Part shown: piece by piece, positions 43,837-53,257 of the stretch | Layout of the letters: each line of letters opens with the position of its first letter | How positions within the stretch are numbered: position 1 is the first letter of the stretch | Assembly: GCF_026627925.1 (NCBI RefSeq) | Contig: NZ_JAPNLE010000009.1 | Coordinates: 4,154,001-4,218,000, forward strand | Source: Cupriavidus sp. D39 | Lineage (GTDB): Bacteria > Pseudomonadota > Gammaproteobacteria > Burkholderiales > Burkholderiaceae | Reading direction: 5' to 3' | DNA length: 64,000 nucleotides | Notes under the pieces: model-generated | Seen by the model: only the letters and a program-made list of their open reading frames with translations | Told to the model about the DNA's origin: nothing | Databases searched by the model: none | Position numbers and translations under genes: made by a program

Positions 43837-44480
43837 ATGCGACACCAGTCAGCTCGTCTCGAATCCGCCACTTCCGCGTCCCCCGCGCCCATGCGCAAGG
43901 GGAAATGACGCGCGTGGCCATTCTGGATGCCGCGCTGGAATTGTCGTCCCGCGACGGGCTCGAAGGCTTGACCATCGGGCTGCTCGCGGAACGCATGCAG
44001 ATGAGCAAAAGCGGCGTCTTCGCGCATTTCGGTTCGCGCGAGGACTTGCAGGTGGAAGTAGTGCGCGAGTATCACCGCCGGTTCGAGCAGGAGGTTTTCT
44101 ATCCTTCGCTGCACGAGCCGCGCGGGCTGCCGCGCCTGCAGTCCATGGTGCGCCGCTGGATGGAAAAGCGCATCCAGGAAGTGACCACGGGATGCATCTA
44201 CATCAGCGGGGCGGTGGAGTACGACGACCGCGCGGAAAGCCCGGTGCGTGACGAACTCGTCAAGAGCGTCACCATCTGGCGCGCCGCGCTCACGCGTGCC
44301 ATCGACCAGGCACGGGAAGAGGGGCACCTGTGCGCGGATTGCGATCCGCGCCTGATGCTGTTTGAAATGTACAGCCTTGAACTAGGCTTGCATCATGACG
44401 CCCGCTTCCTGCGCTTGCCCGCGAGTGCCGAGCTCGCCATGGTCGCGCTCAATAAATTGATTCAGTCCTACCGTACCTGA
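43837..44480 (+). CDS. TetR-family transcriptional regulator
   Basis: The uninterrupted frame from ATG 43905 begins MTRVAILDAALELSSRDG and gives 191 residues. The TetR helix-turn-helix is at LTIGLLAERMQMSKSGVFAHF. A better start is ATG 43837 with GGAG upstream (MRHQSARLESATSAS...MRKG), which joins this frame if one G is added to GGGG at 43899-43902. Its place before acyl-CoA dehydrogenase, fadB-like and thiolase genes suggests an acyl-CoA-responsive repressor of beta-oxidation. Confidence 0.87.
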
Positions 44481-44553
44481 CGCCGCCGCGGCGTCCCGTG
44501 CCGGATCGTGCACGGGCGGCGTAGCGGCTTTGCAAACCTCCAAGGAGTCTTTG

Positions 44554-46341
44554 ATGGGCCAGTACACCGCACCGTTGCGCGACATGCAGTTCGTGCTCCA
44601 TGAATTGCTCGGCGTGGAAGCCGAACTCAAGGCGCTGCCGAAGCACGCCGACGTTGACGCGGACACCATCAACCAGGTGCTTGAGGAAGCCGGCAAGTTC
44701 TGCTCCGAGGTAGTATTCCCGCTCAACCAGAGCGGCGACCGCGAAGGCTGCACCTACGTCGGCGACGGCGTGGTGACGGCGCCCAAGGGCTTCAAGGAAG
44801 CGTACAAGCAGTACGTGGAAGCCGGCTGGCCGGCCCTGGGCTGCGACCCGGAATACGGCGGGCAGGGCCTGCCCATCCTGGTCAACAACGCCTTGTACGA
44901 GATGCTGAACTCGGCCAACCAGGCGTGGACCATGTACCCCGGCCTGTCGCACGGCGCGTATGAAGCGCTGCACGCGCACGGCACGCCCGAGCTGCAGAAG
45001 CTGTACCTGCCCAAGCTGGTCTCCGGCGAATGGACCGGCACCATGTGCCTGACCGAGCCGCATTGCGGCACCGACCTGGGCATCCTGCGCAGCAAGGCCG
45101 AGCCGCAGGCTGACGGTTCCTACACCATCACCGGCACCAAGATCTTTATCTCGGCCGGCGAGCACGATCTCTCCGCCAACATCATTCACCTGGTGCTGGC
45201 GCGCCTGCCGGACGCACCGCAGGGCACCAAGGGCATCTCGCTGTTCGTGGTGCCGAAGTTCGTCCCCGATGCCAACGGCAACCCGGGCGAGCGCAACGGC
45301 ATCAAGTGCGGCTCGATCGAGCACAAGATGGGCATCCACGGCAATGCCACCTGCGTGATGAACCTGGACGGCGCGCGCGGCTGGCTGGTGGGCGAGCCCA
45401 ACAAGGGCCTGAACGCCATGTTCGTGATGATGAACGCTGCCCGCCTGGGCGTAGGCATGCAGGGCCTGGGCCTGACCGAAGTGGCCTACCAGAACTCACT
45501 GGCTTACGCCAAGGACCGCCTGCAGATGCGCGCGCTGACCGGTCCCAAGGCACCGGACAAGCCGGCCGATCCGATCATCGTGCACCCGGACGTGCGCCGC
45601 ATGCTGCTGACGCAGAAGGCCTTTGCCGAAGGCGGCCGCGCGTTCAGCTACTGGACCGCGCTGCAGATCGACCGCGAGCTGTCGCACCCGGACGAGTCCG
45701 TGCGCAAGGAAGCGGGTGACCTGGTCGCGCTGCTCACGCCCGTGATCAAGGCCTTCCTGACCGACAACGCGTTCACCGCCACCAACGAAGGCATGCAGGT
45801 CTTTGGCGGCCACGGCTACATCGCCGAGTGGGGCATGGAGCAATATGTGCGCGACGCGCGCATCAACATGATCTACGAAGGCACCAACACCATCCAGGCA
45901 CTGGACCTGCTGGGCCGCAAGATCCTGGGCGACATGGGCGCCAAGATGAAGGCCTTCGGCAAGATCGTGCAAGCGTTCGTCGAGGAAGAGGGCACCAACG
46001 AAGCCATGCAGGAGTTCGTCAACCCGCTGGCCGACCTGGGCGACAAGGTGCAGAAGCTCACCATGGAAATCGGCATGAAGGCCATGGCCAACCCCGACGA
46101 AGTCGGTGCCGCCGCGGTGCCTTACCTGCGCGTGGTGGGCCACCTGGTGTTCTCGTACTTCTGGGCCCGCATGGCCAAGATCGCGCTGGAGAAGGAAGCC
46201 GGCGGCGACAAGTTCTACACCACCAAGCTGGCGACCGCACGCTTCTACTTTGCCAAGCTGCTGCCGGAGACGGCTTCGCAGATCCGCATGGCGCGCGCTG
46301 GCTCGGCCACGCTGATGGCGCTGGACGCGGATTTGTTCTGA
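44554..46341 (+). CDS. Acyl-CoA dehydrogenase (long, DmdC/FadE-like type)
   Basis: The 595-residue product starts MGQYTAPLRDMQFVLHELLG with AAGGAG upstream. It has the family segments GTMCLTEPHCGTDLG near residue 168, GTKIFISAGEHDLS, and EGMQVFGGHGYIAEWGMEQY near residue 418, whose Glu is the likely catalytic base region. Length fits the large acyl-CoA dehydrogenases that carry an extra C-terminal domain. It makes the first double bond in beta-oxidation. Confidence 0.92.
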   Translation: MGQYTAPLRDMQFVLHELLGVEAELKALPKHADVDADTINQVLEEAGKFCSEVVFPLNQSGDREGCTYVGDGVVTAPKGFKEAYKQYVEAGWPALGCDPEYGGQGLPILVNNALYEMLNSANQAWTMYPGLSHGAYEALHAHGTPELQKLYLPKLVSGEWTGTMCLTEPHCGTDLGILRSKAEPQADGSYTITGTKIFISAGEHDLSANIIHLVLARLPDAPQGTKGISLFVVPKFVPDANGNPGERNGIKCGSIEHKMGIHGNATCVMNLDGARGWLVGEPNKGLNAMFVMMNAARLGVGMQGLGLTEVAYQNSLAYAKDRLQMRALTGPKAPDKPADPIIVHPDVRRMLLTQKAFAEGGRAFSYWTALQIDRELSHPDESVRKEAGDLVALLTPVIKAFLTDNAFTATNEGMQVFGGHGYIAEWGMEQYVRDARINMIYEGTNTIQALDLLGRKILGDMGAKMKAFGKIVQAFVEEEGTNEAMQEFVNPLADLGDKVQKLTMEIGMKAMANPDEVGAAAVPYLRVVGHLVFSYFWARMAKIALEKEAGGDKFYTTKLATARFYFAKLLPETASQIRMARAGSATLMALDADLF

Positions 46342-46421
46342 CGCATTGTTTGTCCTGAATTAATGCGGTTGTCTTAGCGCGGGCGCAGGCTACTGGCTCT
46401 GACGGTGTCGATGCCAATGGT

Positions 46422-46456
46422 GTGCTCCCTCTCCCGCAAGCGGGAGAGGGGAGCAC
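46422..46456. repeat. REP-like CCCTCTCCC palindrome
   Basis: GTGCTCCCTCTCCCGC and the near-exact complement GCGGGAGAGGGGAGCAC flank an AA centre. It lies between the acyl-CoA dehydrogenase and fadB-like genes on their presumed transcript. Confidence 0.85.
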
Positions 46457-46543
46457 ACCGGCAGCAGCAGGAACGACAGCAGAACCGGCGCCAGCGCGCA
46501 GCCAACCCACCTCATCTCAACGCTCACTTTCCTAGGAGCGCGC

Positions 46544-48970
46544 ATGTCCAATTTCATCGTCAAGAAGGTCGTCGTGCTGGGTGCCGGCGTCATGGGGGCG
46601 CAGATCGCCGCCCATCTCGTCAACGCCCGCGTGCCCGTGGTGCTGTTCGACCTTCCCGCCAAGGAAGGCCCCAAGAACGGCATCTCGCTGCGCGCCATCG
46701 AGAACCTGAAGAAGCTTTCGCCGGCGCCGCTCGGCATCAAGGACGAAGCCGGCCTGATCCAGGCTGCCAACTACGAAGACGACCTCGCGCTGCTTAAGGA
46801 GTGCGATGTGGTGATCGAGGCCATCGCCGAGCGCATGGACTGGAAGCACGACCTGTACAAGAAAGTTGCGCCGCACCTGGCTTCGCACGCGATCTTTGCC
46901 ACCAACACCTCGGGCCTGTCGATCACCGCGCTGTCCGATGGCTTCGACGCGGACCTGAAGTCGCGCTTCTGTGGCGTGCACTTCTTCAACCCGCCGCGCT
47001 ACATGCACCTGGTGGAGCTGATCCCGACCGCGACCACGCAGCCCGCGATCCTGGACCGCCTGGAAACCTTCCTGACCTCCACGCTCGGCAAGGGCGTGGT
47101 GCGCGCCAAGGACACGCCGAACTTCATCGCCAACCGCGTCGGCATCTTCTCGATCCTGGCCGTGTTTGCCGAAGCCGAGAAGTACAGTATTCCCTTCGAT
47201 GTGGTCGACGACCTGACCGGCTCCAAGCTGGGCCGCGCCAAGTCCGCCACGTTCCGCACCGCCGACGTGGTGGGCCTGGACACCATGGCCCACGTGATCA
47301 AGACCATGCAGGACACCCTGCAGGACGATCCGTTCGCCCCGGTGTACAAGACGCCTGCCGTGCTCAAGGGGTTGGTGGATGCGGGCGCATTGGGCCAGAA
47401 GACCGGCGCCGGCTTCTACAAGAAGGAAGGCAAGGCCATCAAGGTGCTGGATCCCAAGACGGGCCAGTACGTCGACTCGGGCAAGAAGGCCGACGAGATC
47501 GTGGTGCGCATGCTGAAGAAGGATGCGGCCGAGCGCATCAAGCTGCTGCGCGAATCCAGCAACCCGCAGGCGCAGTTCCTGTGGGCGGTGTTCCGCGACG
47601 TGTTCCATTACATCGGCGTCTACCTCGAGCAGATCGCCGGCTCCGCGGCCGACATCGACCTGGCGATCCGCTGGGGCTTCGACTGGAATTCCGGTCCCTT
47701 CGAGGACTGGCAATCGGCCGGCTGGAAGCAGGTGGCCGAGTGGGTGAAGGAAGACATCGACGCAGGCAAGGGCTTGGCCAATGTGGCCTTGCCGGCGTGG
47801 GTGTTCGCAGGTCCGGTGGCCGACAACCAGGGCGTGCACGGCGCGCAGGGCTCGTGGTCGCCCGCCGCGCAGGCCTTCGTGCAGCGCAACGCGCTGCCGG
47901 TGTACGCGCGCCAGGTGTTCCGCGCCGCGGTCAAGGGCACGGCGGCTGCCGATCCGCGCAAGGCCGGCCGCACCGTGGAAGAGAACGATGCGGTGCGCAT
48001 CTGGGTGAGCGAAGGCCAGGACGATGTGCTGGTGGTCTCGTTCAAGAGCAAGATGAACACCATCGGCCCAGACGTGATCGACGGCCTGACGCGCGCCATC
48101 GACCTGGCGGAAACTGAGTACAAGGGCCTGGTGGTGTGGCAGCCCACGTCGCTGCAACTGGGCGCGCCGGGCGGCCCGTTCTCCGCGGGCGCCAACCTGG
48201 AAGCCGCGATGCCGGCCTTCATGATGGGCGGCGCCAAGGGCATCGAGCCCTTCGTCAAGAAATTCCAGGACGGCATGATGCGCGTGAAGTACTCCGCCGT
48301 GCCGGTGGTGTCGGCGGCGTCCGGCATTGCGCTGGGCGGCGGCTGTGAGCTGATGCTGCATTCGGCCAAGCGCGTGGCCGCGCTGGAGACCTATATCGGC
48401 CTGGTGGAGGTGGGCGTGGGCCTGGTGCCGGCGGGCGGCGGCCTGAAGGAAGCCGCGCTGGCGGCAGCACGGGCAGCACAAGCCGCCGGCAGCACCAACT
48501 ACCTGCCGTTCCTCACCAACCGCTTCCAGGCAGCGGCCATGGCCAAGGTCTCGTCCTCGGCGCTGGACGCGCAGAAGATGGGTTACCTGCAGCCGTCGGA
48601 CACCATCGTGTTCAACGTGCATGAGCTGCTCTACGTGGCGCAAAACGAAGTGCGCGCCCTGTCCAACGCCGGCTACCGCGCCCCGGTGCCGGGCACGCTG
48701 GTGCCGGTGGCGGGCCGCTCCGGCATTGCCACTATCAAGGCATCGCTGGCCAATATGCGCGATGGCGGCTTCATCTCCGCGCACGACTTCCTGATTGCCA
48801 GCCGGATTGCCGAGGCAGTGTGCGGCGGCGATGTGGAAGCCGGCTCGCTGGTCAGCGAGGAATGGCTGCTGGCGCTGGAACGCAAGGCCTTTGTCGACCT
48901 GCTCGGCACGGGCAAGACCCAGGAACGCATCATGGGCATGCTGCAGACCGGCAAGCCGGTGCGCAACTAA
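46544..48970 (+). CDS. 3-hydroxyacyl-CoA dehydrogenase/enoyl-CoA hydratase (FadB/FadN-like)
   Basis: The 808-residue product has an N-terminal 3-hydroxyacyl-CoA dehydrogenase (VVVLGAGVMGAQIAAHLV near residue 5, CGVHFFNPPRYMHLVELIP near 145). A second dehydrogenase C-terminal domain and a C-terminal enoyl-CoA hydratase-like domain follow (SGIALGGGCELMLHS near residue 590). The order (dehydrogenase first) is that of FadN rather than E. coli FadB. It performs steps 2 and 3 of beta-oxidation and is coupled to the thiolase 21 bp downstream. Confidence 0.93.
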   Translation: MSNFIVKKVVVLGAGVMGAQIAAHLVNARVPVVLFDLPAKEGPKNGISLRAIENLKKLSPAPLGIKDEAGLIQAANYEDDLALLKECDVVIEAIAERMDWKHDLYKKVAPHLASHAIFATNTSGLSITALSDGFDADLKSRFCGVHFFNPPRYMHLVELIPTATTQPAILDRLETFLTSTLGKGVVRAKDTPNFIANRVGIFSILAVFAEAEKYSIPFDVVDDLTGSKLGRAKSATFRTADVVGLDTMAHVIKTMQDTLQDDPFAPVYKTPAVLKGLVDAGALGQKTGAGFYKKEGKAIKVLDPKTGQYVDSGKKADEIVVRMLKKDAAERIKLLRESSNPQAQFLWAVFRDVFHYIGVYLEQIAGSAADIDLAIRWGFDWNSGPFEDWQSAGWKQVAEWVKEDIDAGKGLANVALPAWVFAGPVADNQGVHGAQGSWSPAAQAFVQRNALPVYARQVFRAAVKGTAAADPRKAGRTVEENDAVRIWVSEGQDDVLVVSFKSKMNTIGPDVIDGLTRAIDLAETEYKGLVVWQPTSLQLGAPGGPFSAGANLEAAMPAFMMGGAKGIEPFVKKFQDGMMRVKYSAVPVVSAASGIALGGGCELMLHSAKRVAALETYIGLVEVGVGLVPAGGGLKEAALAAARAAQAAGSTNYLPFLTNRFQAAAMAKVSSSALDAQKMGYLQPSDTIVFNVHELLYVAQNEVRALSNAGYRAPVPGTLVPVAGRSGIATIKASLANMRDGGFISAHDFLIASRIAEAVCGGDVEAGSLVSEEWLLALERKAFVDLLGTGKTQERIMGMLQTGKPVRN

Positions 48971-48991
48971 GGCAAGCGAGGAACCGACATC

Positions 48992-50188
48992 ATGAAACAA
49001 CTGCAAGACGCATACATCGTTGCCGCGACCCGCACGCCGATCGGCAAGGCTCCCAAGGGCGCGTACAAGAACACCCGCCCGGACGACCTGCTGGCCACCA
49101 TCCTGCGCGCGGCCGTGGCGCAGGTGCCTAACCTCGATCCCAAGCTGATCGAGGATGCTATCGTTGGTTGCGCCATCCCCGAGGCACAGCAGGGCCTGAA
49201 CGTGGCGCGCATCGGCGCGCTGCTGTCCGGCCTGCCGAACACCGTGGGCGGCATCACCGTCAACCGCTTCTGTGCCTCCGGCCTGTCGGCTGTGGCCATG
49301 GCCGCTGACCGCATCCGCGTGGGCGAGTCCGACGTGATGATCGCCGCCGGCGTGGAATCGATGAGCATGGTGCCGATGATGGGCAACTCGCCGTCGATGT
49401 CGCCGGCTATCTTCGAGCGCGACGAGAACATCGGCATCGCCTACGGCATGGGCCTGACCGCCGAGAAGGTCGCGCAGAAGTGGCAGGTCAGCCGCGAGGA
49501 CCAGGACGCCTTCTCGCTCGCTTCGCACCAGAAGGCGATCCGCGCCCAGCAGGCCGGCGACTTCAAGGACGAGATCACGCCGGTGGACATCGTCGAGAAA
49601 TTCCCCAACCTGGCCAGCGGCCAGGTCGACGTGAAGACGCGCACCATCTCGCTGGACGAAGGCCCGCGCCCGGAGACCTCCATCGAAGGCCTGGCCAAGC
49701 TGCGCCCGGTGTTTGCCAACAAGGGCAGCGTCACCGCAGGCAACAGCTCGCAGACCTCCGACGGCGCCGGCGCGCTGATCCTGGTTTCGGAAAAGATCCT
49801 CAAGCAGTTCAACCTGGTGCCGCTGGCGCGCTTCGTTTCGTTCGCGGTGCGCGGCGTGCCGCCGGAGATCATGGGCATCGGCCCCAAGGAAGCGATTCCC
49901 GCGGCGCTGAAGGCAGCCGGCCTCACGCAGGACCAGATGGACTGGATCGAGCTGAACGAAGCCTTCGCCGCGCAGTCGCTGGCGGTGATGCGCGACCTGC
50001 AGCTGGACCCGGCCAAGGTCAACCAGATGGGCGGTGCCATCGCCCTGGGCCACCCGCTGGGCGCCACCGGTGCGATCCGTTCGGCCACCGTGGTGCACGC
50101 ACTGCGCCGTCATAACCTGAAGTACGGCATGGTCACCATGTGCGTCGGTACGGGCATGGGCGCGGCAGGTATCTTCGAGCGCGTCTAA
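48992..50188 (+). CDS. fadA: Acetyl-CoA C-acyltransferase (thiolase)
   Basis: The 398-residue product has the thiolase active-site Cys region VNRFCASGLSAVAMAADRI near residue 90 and the C-terminal NQMGGAIALGHPLGATGA and MCVGTGMGAAGIFE (second Cys). It cleaves 3-ketoacyl-CoA to acetyl-CoA. Last gene of the core beta-oxidation trio. Confidence 0.94.
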   Translation: MKQLQDAYIVAATRTPIGKAPKGAYKNTRPDDLLATILRAAVAQVPNLDPKLIEDAIVGCAIPEAQQGLNVARIGALLSGLPNTVGGITVNRFCASGLSAVAMAADRIRVGESDVMIAAGVESMSMVPMMGNSPSMSPAIFERDENIGIAYGMGLTAEKVAQKWQVSREDQDAFSLASHQKAIRAQQAGDFKDEITPVDIVEKFPNLASGQVDVKTRTISLDEGPRPETSIEGLAKLRPVFANKGSVTAGNSSQTSDGAGALILVSEKILKQFNLVPLARFVSFAVRGVPPEIMGIGPKEAIPAALKAAGLTQDQMDWIELNEAFAAQSLAVMRDLQLDPAKVNQMGGAIALGHPLGATGAIRSATVVHALRRHNLKYGMVTMCVGTGMGAAGIFERV

Positions 50189-50300
50189 ACGCGGCACAAC
50201 CGTATCGGTGGGGTTGGGGGAGGGGGCGGGCATTGGATGTGGCGTTGGTCCGCGAAGGCCTACTTGTTCGCCATCCGCGCGGCTTCACTGCAAAATCAAC

Positions 50301-50632
50301 TGCTTAACGTCAAAAGGTCAAGAGCTCAAAAGCTTAAAGTCAAAGGCAGTTTCACCTCCCCTGCGGGGAGGCGACCTACTTTCTTGTCTCGCCAAGAAAG
50401 TAGGCAAAGAAGGCGACCCGGATGGGGCGAAAGACTCCTCGTCGTCAGTCCAAAAGAGCGGCCGGAGGCCAAACTCGCATCGCCTTAAGGCGATACTCAG
50501 ACATGGCCTCCTCTTTTCCGCTCTTTTGGCCTGCCGACGAGGCGCCCCATAACGGGAGATTCACACCTTCACGGCTCGCTTCGCATCGCGCGTGGGTGAT
50601 TTCCGCCTGGGGGCGGGAATCACGGCTACACC
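50301..50632 (+). repeat. Dispersed intergenic repeat, copy C, with an inserted hairpin
   Basis: Starts TGCTTAACGTCAAAAGG, then GGCAGTTTCACC, CCTGCGGGGAGGCGACC, the ACTTTCTTGTCTCGCC / AAGAAAGTAGGC hairpin and, after about 130 bp of inserted hairpin (50421-50550), the GGCTCGCTTCGCATCGCGC and GCGGGAATCACGGCTA tail. Same orientation as copy A at 4579-4750. Together with the REP-like element at 50662, it fills most of the 640-bp gap between the thiolase and DegV genes; no gene is seen there. Confidence 0.82.
50421..50550. repeat. Long imperfect hairpin within repeat copy C
   Basis: Nested complementary segments: GATGGGGCG with CGCCCCAT at the outside, CTCGTCG / CGACGAG, CCAAAAGAGCGG / CCGCTCTTTTGG, GGAGGCC / GGCCTCC, and the perfect inner palindrome ATCGCCTTAAGGCGAT (50479-50494). 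It replaces about 20 bp found at the matching place in copy A. Confidence 0.85.
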
Positions 50633-50661
50633 GAGTGATGCTTTGACTCTACCGCGGGTTT

Positions 50662-50705
50662 GCTCCCTCTCCCGCGCAGCGGGAGAGGGGCCGGGGAGAG
50701 GGCGG
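50662..50705. repeat. REP-like CCCTCTCCC palindrome
   Basis: GCTCCCTCTCCCGCGCAGCG with complementary GCGGGAGAGGGG and a GGGGAGAGGGCGGG tail. The same unit type occurs at 18277-18402, 46422 and 9279. Confidence 0.85.
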
Positions 50706-50829
50706 GCGCATCAGGTGGCGCCGGCGCTTAAACACCACCGGACCCTCTATCAGGTGAAGAAAGCAGTGCCATAGCAAGGAGACAGCTGCCGCCTCGATGC
50801 GGCTCACCTGACAGGGAGGAAACAACAAG

Positions 50830-51786
50830 ATGCAGGAGACACTCATCCTGGCCGACGCCGCGTGCGACATGCCGCGCGCACTGATGGCCGAGCTCGGCGT
50901 GCAGACGGTGCCGTTCCGCATTCGCGCGGGCGACCGCTTTGTGGCCGATGTGCGCGACGAGCCGGCCTTGCCGTCGCTCTACGCGCAGTACCTGGTCGGC
51001 AAGCAGGACCACTATGCCGAATCCGTTCCCTTGCTCGAGCGCGAGATCGAAGACCACATGCTCAAGCATGTGGTGACCTCATGCGACCGCGCGCTGCTGC
51101 TCACCATCGCCAGCAGCCGCAGCAAGCTGTACGCGCATGCCTCGGGCGCCGTGGTCGGTACCGTGGCCAAGAGCTTCAAGGCGCGCAAGGATGCGGGGCG
51201 CACGGGGTTGTTCGAGCTGACGGTGATCGACACCGGCGCGATCGGCCCGGGCCAGGCGCTGATCGTGCGCGAGGCCGCGCGCATGCTGGGCGGCGGCGCC
51301 AGCGCGCAAGCGGTGGTGGAAGCGGTGGAGACACGCCTGCGCGACGCCGCGCATATGTTCCTGGTGCCCGACGAGTTGCTCTACATGTACACGCGCGCCA
51401 AGCACAAGGGCGAGAACAGCATCACCTGGGGCCGCTACATGCTCGGCAGCGCGTTCAATATCCGCCCCATCGTGCATATGCATCGCGGCCAGACCGAGCC
51501 GGTGGCCAAGGCGCGCGGCGCGGATGAAGGCATCCGCCGCGTGATGGCGCACGCGCAGCAATGCATCCGCAGCGCCCGCTTGCTGAGCCCGGCAGTATCG
51601 CTGAGCTATGCGGGACCGCCCGAGGCGATTCAAGCGTTGCCGGCCTACCAGTCGCTCGCGCGCACCGCGCAGCAGCATGACGTGGAGCTGATGCTGGCGC
51701 CAATGAGCCTGACGGTGGCGCTCAACGTCGGCGCAAAAGCGTTCGGGATGAGCTATCTTTGCGAGAATCCGCCGGCGTTCGAATGA
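50830..51786 (+). CDS. DegV-family protein
   Basis: The 318-residue product begins METQ-like MQETLILADAACDMPRALM and has the DegV layout: a first alpha/beta lobe with ALLLTIASSRSKLYAH near residue 95 and FELTVIDTGAIGPGQALIV near residue 133, which form the fatty-acid-binding cleft. A GGGAGGAAAC ribosome-binding site precedes the ATG. DegV/FakB proteins bind fatty acids; its place next to beta-oxidation genes fits. No FakA kinase gene is present in the window. Confidence 0.82.
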   Translation: MQETLILADAACDMPRALMAELGVQTVPFRIRAGDRFVADVRDEPALPSLYAQYLVGKQDHYAESVPLLEREIEDHMLKHVVTSCDRALLLTIASSRSKLYAHASGAVVGTVAKSFKARKDAGRTGLFELTVIDTGAIGPGQALIVREAARMLGGGASAQAVVEAVETRLRDAAHMFLVPDELLYMYTRAKHKGENSITWGRYMLGSAFNIRPIVHMHRGQTEPVAKARGADEGIRRVMAHAQQCIRSARLLSPAVSLSYAGPPEAIQALPAYQSLARTAQQHDVELMLAPMSLTVALNVGAKAFGMSYLCENPPAFE

Positions 51787-51854
51787 GCGGCCCACTTGCT
51801 TAAGCGAAGGGCAAGGCAGACCAGCCAACCAAGCAGTAAGGAGAAGACGATTTC

Positions 51855-52631
51855 ATGAGCATCCTGACCACCATCGAACAAGGCATCCTGACCCTCGAGT
51901 TCGATCGCCTCGACAAGAAGAACGCCATCACGGCGGCGATGTACCAGGCCATGGCCGACGCGCTGCGCGCCGCCGAGACCGACCCTGCCGTGCGCGTGAT
52001 CGTGATCCGCGGCAAGCCGGAAGTGTTCACCGCCGGCAACGACCTGGAAGACTTCATGCAGCGTCCGCCCACCTCGCTGGAAGGTGATCAACCGGCGCCG
52101 GTGTTCCAGTTCCTGCAGCAGATCAGCCAGGCCAGCAAGCCGCTGGTGGCCGCGGTGAGCGGCCCGGCGGTGGGCGTGGGCACCACCATGCTGCTGCATT
52201 GCGACCTGGTCTATGTCTCCGAGACGGCCAAGCTGTCGCTGCCGTTCGTGCAGCTGGGCCTGTGCCCGGAAGCGGCATCGAGCATGCTGTTGCCGCGCCT
52301 GCTGGGCCACCAGCGCGCTGCCGAGAAGCTGATGCTGGGCGAAGCCTTCAGCGCGCAGGAAGCGCTGCAGATCGGCCTGGCCACGCGCGTGCTGCCGGTG
52401 GCGGAGCTCAACGAGTTCGCGCAGCAGCAGGCGCGCAAGCTGGCCGCGCTGCCGGCTTCGTCCCTGCGGGAGACCAAGCGGCTGATGAAGGGCGGCGACA
52501 AGGCTGCCGTGCAAGCGAAAATGGCGGAGGAGGGCGAGGTGTTCCGGCGCATGCTGCAGGCGCCGGAAGCCAAGGAGGCGTTCAAGGCGTTCTTCGAGAA
52601 ACGCCGCCCGGACTTCTCGCAGTTCAACTAA
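51855..52631 (+). CDS. Enoyl-CoA hydratase/isomerase
   Basis: The 258-residue crotonase-fold product has LEFDRLDKKNAITAAMYQAM near residue 15, an oxyanion-hole Gly pair at PEVFTAGNDLEDF, and AAVSGPAVGVGTTMLLHCDL near residue 98. It ends in AFFEKRRPDFSQFN, common in this subgroup. It overlaps the stop of the convergent thioesterase gene by 8 bp. Confidence 0.92.
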   Translation: MSILTTIEQGILTLEFDRLDKKNAITAAMYQAMADALRAAETDPAVRVIVIRGKPEVFTAGNDLEDFMQRPPTSLEGDQPAPVFQFLQQISQASKPLVAAVSGPAVGVGTTMLLHCDLVYVSETAKLSLPFVQLGLCPEAASSMLLPRLLGHQRAAEKLMLGEAFSAQEALQIGLATRVLPVAELNEFAQQQARKLAALPASSLRETKRLMKGGDKAAVQAKMAEEGEVFRRMLQAPEAKEAFKAFFEKRRPDFSQFN

Positions 52632-53079
52632 CGTGCATTGAAACCGCCGCTGCGCACTCAGGCCAGCGGCGCGTCCTTTCCTTCGGCAGCACGCGCGGCT
52701 GGCGTGTATCGTCGGTGGCGACGTAGGTCAGGGTGGCTTCGGTCACCTTGACGATCTCGTTGCTGTGGCGCATGCGTTGCGCATAGACCTCCACCGACAC
52801 GGTGATCGAGGTGCGGCCGGTCTTCTCGATATCGGCATAGAAGCTCACGAGGTCGCCGACAAAGACCGGATGCTTGAACAGGAAGGAGTTCACCGCCACG
52901 GTGGCCACGCGGCCCTGGGCGCGTTCCACTGCCGGGATCGAGCCGGCAATGTCCACCTGGGCCATGATCCAGCCCCCGAAGACGTCGCCATGCACATTGG
53001 CATCCGCCGGCATGGGGACCACGCGCAGTGCGGGATTCTTGCCAGGGGGCAGGCAGGGGAGGACGTTGGCTTGATTCAT
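52624..53079 (-). CDS. Acyl-CoA thioesterase (YciA-type hotdog fold)
   Basis: The 151-residue product starts at ATG 53077-53079 (MNQANVLPCLPPGKNPALRV) and has the hotdog signature ADANVHGDVFGGWIMAQVDI near residue 24 with the catalytic-type Asp, then NSFLFKHPVFVGDLVSFY. It hydrolyses acyl-CoA esters. The convergent overlap with the enoyl-CoA hydratase gene places it in the lipid block. Confidence 0.92.
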   Translation of the reverse strand: MNQANVLPCLPPGKNPALRVVPMPADANVHGDVFGGWIMAQVDIAGSIPAVERAQGRVATVAVNSFLFKHPVFVGDLVSFYADIEKTGRTSITVSVEVYAQRMRHSNEIVKVTEATLTYVATDDTRQPRVLPKERTRRWPECAAAVSMHVS

Positions 53080-53257
53080 GATGGCTGCTTGATGAGACTG
53101 GATCGGGTTGGGGCGGGGCAGGGCGGGCAGCGAAGGAGTGACCTTGCCGCCGCGCGGCCCGGACGTGGCGGCGCTGCCGTGACGCGCGATTGCGGCGTGG
53201 CGCCGGCTAATTATGTCGATCTCTGCCACAATCGCATATTCGCCCGAATTCTAACGT

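Noticed and set aside
46532..50233. 1233-codon open frame on the minus strand across the fadB-like and fadA genes
   Set aside because: It spans two real genes and their gap with no recognisable domain; an antisense shadow.
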